Virus record (IMG/VR): IMGVR_UViG_3300022699_000228
Span: 1 to 27,714 of that record
Length of the DNA: 27,714 nt
Origin: a virus
Strand: one strand, 5' to 3'
Both the position numbers and the translations under genes were made by a program. Below the pieces are notes generated by a model. That model saw only the letters and a list, made by a program, of their open reading frames with translations. It was not told where the DNA came from and made no database searches. Positions 7,116-13,189 of the stretch are shown piece by piece (the first letter of the stretch is position 1; each line of letters opens with the position of its first letter).

Positions 7116-7394
7116 TTATGCTATAACGGCGCCCAGTTCGTTTACTGCAAACTTTATCAACGGGTCTTGCATTTTGTTTTCTATATAGTCCTGTTTACTT
7201 TCAAAGACTTCTATGTTTTCACCAAATATTTCTACCATCGCGCTGTTGTGTTCCTTTAGTTTTCCCCTGTGAAATTTGTAAGGGCAAGTCAGTGTTGCCC
7301 CGTTTTCGCTCACAGCTATTATTTTGCAACTTCTCAATACTGCTTCTAACTCTATATTTTTCAGTCTGGCTCGTTTGAGGTATTTGGGTTGCAT
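7116..7394 (-). CDS. Stand-alone DnaX (tau) C-terminal-like domain, 92 aa
   Basis: The sequence follows the domain found near the C-terminus of many bacterial DNA polymerase III gamma/tau subunits: a helix with small-residue spacing (YLKRARLKNIELEAVLRS), a beta unit (KIIAVSENGATLTCPYKF), HRGKL leading into a helix (NSAMVEIFGENIEVFES), and a hydrophilic end. In DnaX this region follows the clamp-loader ATPase and takes part in replisome contacts. Here no ATPase is attached. The gene overlaps the end of recA by 34 bases and shares its operon. It may contact the host replicase, mimic tau, or be a small single-stranded-DNA-binding module; these are inferences from family resemblance by eye. Confidence 0.55.
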   Translation of the reverse strand: MQPKYLKRARLKNIELEAVLRSCKIIAVSENGATLTCPYKFHRGKLKEHNSAMVEIFGENIEVFESKQDYIENKMQDPLIKFAVNELGAVIA

Positions 7395-8401
7395 TCTTCT
7401 TCTTCTTGCTTGTATAAAGACCTTAACCTTTTGTTTAGTTCTCTGAAGACATCGGGATGGTTTCTTAGAAACTCTATGGCGTTGTCCTTGCCATGAGCGT
7501 CATGCGTTTCTGGGTTTGTGAAGTAGTAATAGGCACCCCCCTTCTTGAAGATTCCAAGATTAGCCCCAAGCTCTATCAATTCTAACTCTTTACAAAGACC
7601 AAAACCGAGTTCAATTTGTATCTCTGCTTGCTTGTGTGCTGGTGATATCTTGTTTTTTTCTATTATGCACCGAACCTTGAAGCCTTGAGTCTCACCACCA
7701 GCTTTTTTCCTCTTAGTGGAACGGTACATATCTATTCTTAGAGATAGCGTATGCTTGTAGGTTTCACCGCCAGACATGGTTGTGGACCGTCCAAACATTG
7801 TGCCTATTTTGTAATGCCTATGATTGGTAACAACTAGGGCGGTATCATTTGTGAATAAAACCCCCGCCAGCTTACGCATTGCTTGACTGTTTAATCTAGC
7901 TTTTAAACCTGGATGGCTTTCTCCATATTCACCATCTAATTCTGCTTTGGGCACGGTAGCATCTAGGCTGTCAAGGATAATGATATCAACGTCTTCGCTT
8001 CGCGCTAGCCCTTCAGCAATTTCCCATATTTCCTCTGCACAGAAGGATATTCCGTTTTCATCATAGGTGTTGATGAACAACAGCTTTTCTAGGTCGATTC
8101 CACAAACCTTAGCATACTCTGGGTCGAATGAGGATTCAGAATCTATCCAGGCAACGGTAAACCCATTGGTTTGTGCCTCAGAAACAATGCTTTGGCACAA
8201 AGTAGTTTTACCGCACCCGTTTTCTCCCCATAACGCAGTTAATCGCCCTAGAGGAACACCTAGCGGTTTCTGCCTTCCACCAATAGCATAATCTAATTCA
8301 ACGCTACCAGTGGAGACCGTTTTGACTTCAGGATATTCTATATCGCTAAAAGGCAACACCAATCCATTACCGAACTTTTTTTCCAGTCCCTTTATGCTCA
8401 T
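7361..8401 (-). CDS. recA: RecA-family recombinase, 346 aa
   Basis: This catalyses ATP-dependent strand exchange in recombination and repair. The core is complete: Walker A GENGCGKTT (59-67), the WIDSESSFDPEYA segment (85-97) that matches the RecA DAE-xxxDP motif, Walker B ILDS with Asp144, and the loop-L2 region beginning NHRHYKIGTMFG (193). In bacterial RecA the equivalent of His194 is a Gln that links ATP to DNA binding; here it is His. Walker A has Cys where RecA has Ser-Gly. The length matches cellular RecA, but the C-terminal domain is divergent and ends in an acidic tail (EQEEEE-like). The ATG overlaps the stop of the regulator gene as TAATG. A recombination-dependent replication role fits the nearby nuclease. 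Confidence 0.9.
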   Translation of the reverse strand: MSIKGLEKKFGNGLVLPFSDIEYPEVKTVSTGSVELDYAIGGRQKPLGVPLGRLTALWGENGCGKTTLCQSIVSEAQTNGFTVAWIDSESSFDPEYAKVCGIDLEKLLFINTYDENGISFCAEEIWEIAEGLARSEDVDIIILDSLDATVPKAELDGEYGESHPGLKARLNSQAMRKLAGVLFTNDTALVVTNHRHYKIGTMFGRSTTMSGGETYKHTLSLRIDMYRSTKRKKAGGETQGFKVRCIIEKNKISPAHKQAEIQIELGFGLCKELELIELGANLGIFKKGGAYYYFTNPETHDAHGKDNAIEFLRNHPDVFRELNKRLRSLYKQEEEECNPNTSNEPD

Positions 8402-8646
8402 TATACAATAATCTCTGCGCTAACGAAGTCTACCCGACGGTCAGGTGTCATTCGGTAATTGATTTTAACAAATTGACCGTCGTTGGTTTCCATAATTTCC
8501 TCTTTTTCTTTGTAGTTCGCTTTAAGCCAGTAGATTACTGCTGTTCTAACGGCTTGGGACCTTGAAAAGCCCTTGATCTCTGCTAGGTTTTCCAACCTTT
8601 CCTTCCATTCTGGTTCTATCCTAAACGGTACAAGTTCAGTAGCCAT
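8401..8646 (-). CDS. Ribbon-helix-helix DNA-binding protein, 81 aa
   Basis: Residues 4-45 fit the ribbon-helix-helix (CopG/Arc) fold: a beta strand (LVPFRIEPEW), helix A (KERLENLAEIKG), the turn and helix B with FSRSQAVRTAVIYWLKA. Such dimers bind short operators with the ribbon. The C-terminal half (about 46-81) forms an extra beta-rich tail (FVKINYRMTPDRRVDFVSAEIIV), possibly an effector or partner surface. GAGGG precedes the ATG. It lies directly ahead of recA, overlapping its start by one base, so it may control this operon; a candidate palindrome lies at 9220-9237. Confidence 0.75.
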   Translation of the reverse strand: MATELVPFRIEPEWKERLENLAEIKGFSRSQAVRTAVIYWLKANYKEKEEIMETNDGQFVKINYRMTPDRRVDFVSAEIIV

Positions 8647-8652
8647 TTTCCC

Positions 8653-9189
8653 TCACAAGTAATGGTAAGCTGTTCTTAATGGATGAAATAACGGCACTAC
8701 CCATATTTTATCGCCAATCCATTCTAACTGCCATAAATCTAACTCGCTGAAGTCATAGGGTAGTGATTTTCTGTTCAGCGTTTCTTCCCAATAAAGAAAT
8801 CTTTCATAGGGGAAAACCCAGGTCTTCCTTGGGTGCTCTTTGGCGTTAACTGCATTTTTTCCCATGCACAACCAAATCCACTTAGGTCTTTCTGGTGTTT
8901 CCTTAGCCCAATCGCGTTGGTTTTTTCGTAACTTATCAAATGAAAAAGATGTGTTGCCAGCCTTTACTTCTACATCAATGTATAAAAATTGTCTTAAGTC
9001 CCACGCTGGAACTCCAACTTTTGGGAAGTCCCACGTCCCAGGCTTTCCTGCTGGCAGAACTATTTTATGACAGTTTGGGCAATACAGGGCATCTCTTTTT
9101 TTGTATGCCGACCAGGACCAGTGCCTCATTGATTTACCACATTCCGTATCAGCCATTCCGCGCTCATGTGCCATCATCGGTGTTTTCAA
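8653..9189 (-). CDS. RecU-like PD-(D/E)XK nuclease with zinc-finger-like start, 178 aa
   Basis: The segment DVEVKAGNTSFSFDKLRKNQ (about residues 72-91) matches the E-x-K core of RecU-type Holliday-junction resolvases, which carry FEAKETKNKTSF followed by a conserved Gln. An Asp upstream (PAWDLRQ) can supply the remaining metal ligand. The N-terminus has C17, C37 and C40 with a nearby His, a possible zinc site. The neighbour recA supports a recombination role. The start is uncertain: TTG at 9189 has no well-placed ribosome-binding site, while ATGs at 9177, 9174 and 9156 are in frame and retain the core. Exact specificity (resolvase versus other structure-specific nuclease) is not shown by sequence. 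Confidence 0.65.
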   Translation of the reverse strand: MKTPMMAHERGMADTECGKSMRHWSWSAYKKRDALYCPNCHKIVLPAGKPGTWDFPKVGVPAWDLRQFLYIDVEVKAGNTSFSFDKLRKNQRDWAKETPERPKWIWLCMGKNAVNAKEHPRKTWVFPYERFLYWEETLNRKSLPYDFSELDLWQLEWIGDKIWVVPLFHPLRTAYHYL

Positions 9190-9219
9190 GCCTTTGTTAT
9201 AATCGAAAACTGTTTATAG

Positions 9220-9237
9220 ATTTCTATTGATAGAAAT
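9220..9237. repeat. 18-bp palindrome, candidate operator
   Basis: ATTTCTATTGATAGAAAT is a perfect inverted repeat with 8-base arms around a TG centre. It lies in the 68-base gap between the radical SAM stop and the RecU-like start, upstream of the recA group, where a regulator such as the ribbon-helix-helix protein could bind. I see no convincing -35/-10 pair beside it; a TATAAC six bases ahead of the TTG at 9189 lacks a -35 partner. AT-rich palindromes can also occur by chance. Confidence 0.4.
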
Positions 9238-9257
9238 AATTGTATGTCTATTGTATA

Positions 9258-10157
9258 CTAAATTAGGTCAAGCTGTTTTTTGCTTGCTGGCTTGATATAC
9301 TTTTTTCTGTCAAAATCTTCGAAGGGAATTGCATTGGTATATCTCAAGTTAGACCAATAGCGCATATACCTTTTCAGTTCTGAATCTGTCCAGTGTTCTC
9401 CAACGTGACTATTTTTCTTAATGATATCTAAGGGCTGGTAGCGCATAGGGTTAGGCCAAGCACCTAGTTCGCGTATTTTTTGCAGTCTGTATAAGGCATC
9501 TTGCGGTGTGTCCTGAAACCCAATTAGAACAAATGATCTTATTTTTGAGGCTGGAATTCCAACCTTTCTCAATAACTCAAAAGCCCTCATAAACTCACGT
9601 TCATACTGTACGTAATCCCAAGCCAACCTTACACATCTAAGGTTTAATTCCGATATTCTTTCAGCGCGATATTGTGTAAGCAACCTGTGGTCCAGGCCTT
9701 GGTTGAAATCCACATTCTTGAATCTTTTCAGACCGCCAATCACCTGGTCAAAGTGTTTTCGACTGGATGCCAGAAAATTATTGTCACATACGATTGGTTT
9801 AAGTTGAAAATCATCAAGTTCTTTGAATTTTCCCTCTATGATGGGCACGGCACAGAAGGGACACTTTCTAATACAGCCCCTAGTAGTAAAACAGGCTCTA
9901 GGGTTATGTTTGTGAAGCGTGGGTATATGAAGAGAGCAATCAGCGACTTCATTCAAATAGTTAGGGTTCAAATCTACTGCTGGACCACCTGCAAAGACCT
10001 GATAACCTAGCGTTCTATACCATATTGACCGTTCATAAGCCTGTGGTAGTAGATAAGTAAATACGACCGAGATAAACGCCTTTTTTGATTCAGTCCATTC
10101 CAGATAACCACCGTGTTTCCAGCCACTCTTGTTACGTACTTTTTCCCAAGGATTCAT
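9258..10157 (-). CDS. Radical SAM enzyme, 299 aa
   Basis: Cys95-x3-Cys99-x2-Cys102 (GCIRKCPFC) is the radical SAM signature that holds a [4Fe-4S] cluster for cleaving S-adenosylmethionine. The region ahead (FAGGPAVDLNP) recalls the shortened Rossmann-like part preceding the core in B12-type radical SAM enzymes, but I see no cobalamin-binding motif. Later parts show typical barrel features (FVLIGFQDTPQDAL, about residue 210). An ATG at 10157 overlaps the HNH gene's stop as ATGA and is preferred to the longer frame from 10199. The substrate is unknown; candidates are DNA base or RNA modification. Its company in a recombination operon suggests nucleic-acid chemistry, but that is inference. Confidence 0.85.
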   Translation of the reverse strand: MNPWEKVRNKSGWKHGGYLEWTESKKAFISVVFTYLLPQAYERSIWYRTLGYQVFAGGPAVDLNPNYLNEVADCSLHIPTLHKHNPRACFTTRGCIRKCPFCAVPIIEGKFKELDDFQLKPIVCDNNFLASSRKHFDQVIGGLKRFKNVDFNQGLDHRLLTQYRAERISELNLRCVRLAWDYVQYEREFMRAFELLRKVGIPASKIRSFVLIGFQDTPQDALYRLQKIRELGAWPNPMRYQPLDIIKKNSHVGEHWTDSELKRYMRYWSNLRYTNAIPFEDFDRKKYIKPASKKQLDLI

Positions 10158-10462
10158 AAATATCGTTGAAAGATACGTTCTTCGTATGTGTAGCCCCACT
10201 TGTCTTTAAGCATGGCCAACAATTTCTTAATCCACTTACTTTGACCTTGCGCTTGATTATGATGGTCTCTGCAAAGCACCACTCTGTTTTTCATAGCGAA
10301 GCACAGGTCCATATTTGTGCTTCCGAAATGAGAGCGGGAAACTATTTCGTGTACGTCATGTCCCTTTCTTCCGCAGACAACGCATTTTTCCTTATCACGC
10401 GCAATAACCGCAAGTCTGGTTTGGTTGTCATACTTTCTGATTTTTTCTTGTCTGATTCCCAT
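10154..10462 (-). CDS. HNH endonuclease, 102 aa
   Basis: A classical HNH layout: CxxC (C27, C30) after the basic ARDKEKC region, then HEIV (H38, E39), the conserved Asn near 50-59, and a second zinc pair C64...H67-H68. The fold nicks or cuts DNA using a His-metal finger. The ATG has no strong ribosome-binding site, and the gene overlaps the C-terminal coding part of the upstream secreted protein by 121 bases in another frame. The HNH frame is clearly the conserved one there. It may be a homing-type nuclease or take part in packaging; its position far from the terminase favours the former. Confidence 0.8.
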   Translation of the reverse strand: MGIRQEKIRKYDNQTRLAVIARDKEKCVVCGRKGHDVHEIVSRSHFGSTNMDLCFAMKNRVVLCRDHHNQAQGQSKWIKKLLAMLKDKWGYTYEERIFQRYL

Positions 10463-10884
10463 AGGACGCAGATAGATTTACCGTTTTCGTTTCCAAACTC
10501 TACGCTTGGTTGGTAAGCCCAGTTGTATTTATAATCGTTTTCATTGCCTAGGTATTTGCAGTTAGGAATTCCAGCACAACCCAGGGGTTCTAGAGATGTT
10601 TGAACTGCCCAGTCCGACAGTGATGTTCTTGGACCCCAGCCATACCACCTTTTTCTCAGTGCCCATGGATTCCATTCCCGGTCTACATCGTGTTTGATGG
10701 TGCAAGCGGTCACCAAAGCACATTCCGAGCATCCTGGTGGTATTTCCCCAGATACGATATGAGATGCAAAATGTTTCCAGTCTGTGGTTGCCCAAGAGGG
10801 TGTGCCGAGCAGGAAGTCTTTTTCTGCTTTGCAAACACCTTGTGGTGCGGAGAGAACACATAGTACGAGTAATCCCTGTAGCAT
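10342..10884 (-). CDS. Secreted Cys-rich protein, 180 aa, leaderless start
   Basis: The N-terminus (MLQGLLVLCVLSAPQGVCKA) is a signal peptide, with cleavage expected near residue 20. The mature part has paired cysteines (GCSECA, TAC, GCAGIPNC) and an aromatic-rich middle (NPWALRKRWYGWG). I do not recognise a family; a loose resemblance to SleB-type cell-wall hydrolases in length and context is not strong enough to name it. The ATG at 10884 coincides with the transcription start predicted from the promoter at 10891-10920, so it is probably read from a leaderless transcript. A frame from a TTG at 10890 would start upstream of that site. The C-terminal 40 residues overlap the HNH gene. Confidence 0.65.
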   Translation of the reverse strand: MLQGLLVLCVLSAPQGVCKAEKDFLLGTPSWATTDWKHFASHIVSGEIPPGCSECALVTACTIKHDVDREWNPWALRKRWYGWGPRTSLSDWAVQTSLEPLGCAGIPNCKYLGNENDYKYNWAYQPSVEFGNENGKSICVLWESDKKKSESMTTKPDLRLLRVIRKNALSAEERDMTYTK

Positions 10885-10890
10885 TACCAA

Positions 10891-10920
10891 ATTATATCAC
10901 AAGTGTATACGACTTGTCAA
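10891..10920 (-). promoter_or_regulatory. Near-perfect sigma-70 promoter for the minus operon
   Basis: On the minus strand: -35 TTGACA (10920-10915), 18-base spacer, -10 TATAAT (10896-10891) with TGA ahead of it (extended -10). All twelve core positions match the consensus. Counting seven bases from the -10 puts the start of transcription at 10884, the A of the first ATG, so no 5' leader is predicted. The -35 sits within the inverted repeat ACTTGTCAAGT at 10912-10922. Confidence 0.85.
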
Positions 10921-10939
10921 GTGTTTTAAGGTAAACTTG
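10900..10939. repeat. Four alternating ACTTG/CAAGT half-sites in the divergent promoter region
   Basis: CAAGT at 10900-10904, ACTTG at 10912-10916, CAAGT at 10918-10922 and ACTTG at 10935-10939. The middle pair is the perfect inverted repeat ACTTG-T-CAAGT around the minus -35. Part of the pattern comes from the -35 boxes themselves, as ACTTGAC recurs in both promoters and again at 1384-1391. It may be an operator array for a lysogeny-type or early/late switch; binding is unproven. Confidence 0.4.
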
Positions 10940-10966
10940 ACGTTAAATTATTGAATGAGGTAGAGT
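10937..10966 (+). promoter_or_regulatory. Probable promoter for the terminase genes
   Basis: TTGACG (10937-10942), 18-base spacer, TAGAGT (10961-10966). The -35 matches five of six and the -10 four of six consensus bases, with a start expected near 10973 and a short leader to the ATG at 10998. It is divergent from, and 17 bases away from, the minus promoter. It is clearly weaker than that promoter, so it may need an activator. Confidence 0.45.
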
Positions 10967-10997
10967 AGAGGAAAGCAATGAAGATAAGGAGTGAATT

Positions 10998-11570
10998 ATG
11001 TCGCTTAAAGCACTGGAAAGAAGAAAAAAGGGATTAACAGAGCTTCAAGAACAGTATCTAGATATCATTGTTCATGAATACGGTGGTTATGTTCCGCATG
11101 GTGAAAAAACAAAAATAGCAGATAGATTGGGATGCTCACTGAGTTATTTATCTAGATTAGATAACGGAGAGTTACCCAACTTTACTAAAGAGAAGAGAAG
11201 GCGCATTAGAGAAGTCATTCCCATGGCAGACGACTTGATGCAACTAGCACAATTGCAGTCGTTGTACGACAGTGCGGTTGATTCAAGAACAAAACAAAAT
11301 CTCCGTTTGACAGACAGGGACCCTGTTGACATTATTGATGTGGCACGCAAGGTTACACAGGGCACTTCTGCTGGGAAGAAGATGGAAGCCACACAAAACA
11401 TTCAATCCACTACGTTTAATTTCTCTGATATGGATAGTGAATCTCTTAGCCAAGCCATTCAACTTATTGAAAGGGTGTTGCGTGGTGGTGGCATAGAGCA
11501 ATTGGAAAGTATTATTGATGGCAGCTTTGAAGTTTTAGATGAACGAAGAACAAGCGAAAACGATTCTTAA
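10998..11570 (+). CDS. Probable small terminase subunit, 190 aa
   Basis: Called mainly from position: it lies immediately upstream of, and overlaps by 32 bases, the large terminase. The N-terminal region contains a helix-turn-helix (KTKIADRLGCSLSYLSRLDNG, about residues 37-57) suited to binding the packaging site, followed by a long helical oligomerisation-type region and an acidic C-terminus ending ENDS. AAGGAG sits 6 bases ahead of the ATG. Family similarity is not strong by eye. An unrelated HTH regulator is the alternative. Confidence 0.65.
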   Translation: MSLKALERRKKGLTELQEQYLDIIVHEYGGYVPHGEKTKIADRLGCSLSYLSRLDNGELPNFTKEKRRRIREVIPMADDLMQLAQLQSLYDSAVDSRTKQNLRLTDRDPVDIIDVARKVTQGTSAGKKMEATQNIQSTTFNFSDMDSESLSQAIQLIERVLRGGGIEQLESIIDGSFEVLDERRTSENDS

Positions 11571-13176
11571 ACAAGCGCTGTCAGATTTAAGAGTTGAACA
11601 GCAGCGCCGTGTTATGCAGAAAGCGGATAAGAAACCGCAAACCCGCGATGAATTGTGGAATTGGATTCGTGATGTTTTAGGCTACCGTGTTCCAAGAACG
11701 GTAACCAAAGAGGGGCATCGTGCCCCATTTGAGTTTATCGCTGATATGTTTTTCGGTAAGGAGACTAAGGTCCTGGTTCGTGCTTGTCGTTCTGGTGGTA
11801 AAACCCTTAGTTTTTCTATTCTCCATTTGTTGAACACTGTTTTCAAGAACGATTTTGAGGTTGTTCACATTGGTGGTACTGAAAAACAGGCTAAGCAGGG
11901 TTACACTTATTATGCTGGCGACCCCAAGAAGGAAGGACAGGTAGGGTTCATTCGTCGCCCTGGATTCAATAGCCACTTAGCTGGGGACCCGATGGTAAGT
12001 CAAACAGCCTTGGATAATGGTTCAAAGATAGAGATTCGTACAGGTGGTTCAGCCAAATCTGTATCTGGTCCTCACCCTAATTTTCTTGCAGTAGATGAGC
12101 TAGACCACATTGACATGAATGTTTTGAATACTGCGCTTCAGATGCCGACCAGTAGGGGGTTGCATCAAGCACAGGTGCTTATGGGAAGTTCTCAGTATGC
12201 GTATTACGGCACCATGCAAATATTGTTAGACAGTGCTGATAAGCGTGGCTTAGCGGTGTATCAATACGATATGTTTGATATTCTCGCTTCTTGTGGAAAG
12301 AATTATCCTACTGAGTGCAGGCAAATCCATTGCCCGTTTTTTGAATGGCATAACCCCTGGACAGGTGAAAAAGAAGAGTTGTGTGGTGGGCGTGGTGCAA
12401 TTGCTGATGGGTTCTATTCGTATCGTGATGCTGTAGATAAGTATTTACTTACCACGGATATAGAAACCTTTGCTTTGCAGAACTTGTTAATGCGTGGCAC
12501 GGCACAAGGGATGGTTTACAGTAAATTCAGTGATAAGAACATTGAGGCTTTCCCACCAGAGGGTGCTGATTTATCTAATTGGCGTTGTTTTGCTGGTATA
12601 GACTTGAGAAGTAGGGGAAGAATCGTTGTTGTTGCGGAGTCGCCTGGGATTTTACCTAACGGTCGGCGTTTGAGATGGGTTATTGCTGAATGGGGTGATG
12701 ATAACAACACGCCATCCAAGATAAGAAAAGCTGCTTTCCGAATGAGAGAAAACATTAGATATGAGTATGGATTATCTCTAGATGTGTTTTGGATGGAACC
12801 CAGTGCCAGTGATGAGGCCGCAGATTGGCAAATGCTGGGCTTGAATGGGCACATCACTCCCAAAGAAGGTCGAAGTGTTGCTTACGGCATTGGTCAGTTA
12901 CGCGATGCCTGGTTAGACGCACAAGATATCGTTTCATTAAAAGTTGACCCGCGATGTAAGGGTTTAATTCACGCTGTTGAAAAAGGGTATCATTGTAAAA
13001 GGAACCCAGACGGTGGATTTGACAGGGACTCACCAGACAGTGATTTTGAGGACTATCCAGACGCCCTCAGATACGCATACGTTGGTGGTCCGGCTTTTCT
13101 ACCGTCCAGATTACCAGAACCAGAAAGCAGGGGTGCCTGGGAGAATCTGGCAGTAGCGCGATGGACACCATATTAA
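11539..13176 (+). CDS. terL: Large terminase subunit (ATPase-nuclease), 545 aa
   Basis: This is the packaging motor. The ATPase domain has a Walker A variant RACRSGGKT (81-89) and Walker B LAVDEL with Asp186-Glu187, with the QKQA-type region between. The nuclease domain starts at Cys350-Phe-Ala-Gly-Ile-Asp355, the first acidic metal ligand of the RNase H-like fold, and the late acidic motif is in the segment ending DYPDALRYAY (about 510-520), the typical end of the TerL nuclease. The length suits the family. It is preceded by the small subunit and followed by the portal, the canonical order. The ATG is inside the small-subunit gene. Confidence 0.92.
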   Translation: MNEEQAKTILKQALSDLRVEQQRRVMQKADKKPQTRDELWNWIRDVLGYRVPRTVTKEGHRAPFEFIADMFFGKETKVLVRACRSGGKTLSFSILHLLNTVFKNDFEVVHIGGTEKQAKQGYTYYAGDPKKEGQVGFIRRPGFNSHLAGDPMVSQTALDNGSKIEIRTGGSAKSVSGPHPNFLAVDELDHIDMNVLNTALQMPTSRGLHQAQVLMGSSQYAYYGTMQILLDSADKRGLAVYQYDMFDILASCGKNYPTECRQIHCPFFEWHNPWTGEKEELCGGRGAIADGFYSYRDAVDKYLLTTDIETFALQNLLMRGTAQGMVYSKFSDKNIEAFPPEGADLSNWRCFAGIDLRSRGRIVVVAESPGILPNGRRLRWVIAEWGDDNNTPSKIRKAAFRMRENIRYEYGLSLDVFWMEPSASDEAADWQMLGLNGHITPKEGRSVAYGIGQLRDAWLDAQDIVSLKVDPRCKGLIHAVEKGYHCKRNPDGGFDRDSPDSDFEDYPDALRYAYVGGPAFLPSRLPEPESRGAWENLAVARWTPY

Positions 13177-13189
13177 AGAGGTGGAAATA

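Noticed and set aside
9243-9271. TTGACC with a downstream AT-rich element as promoter of the RecU-like/recA group
   Set aside because: At the allowed spacing the -10 would be GACATA (two of six matches); the better-looking TACAAT boxes have the wrong spacing.
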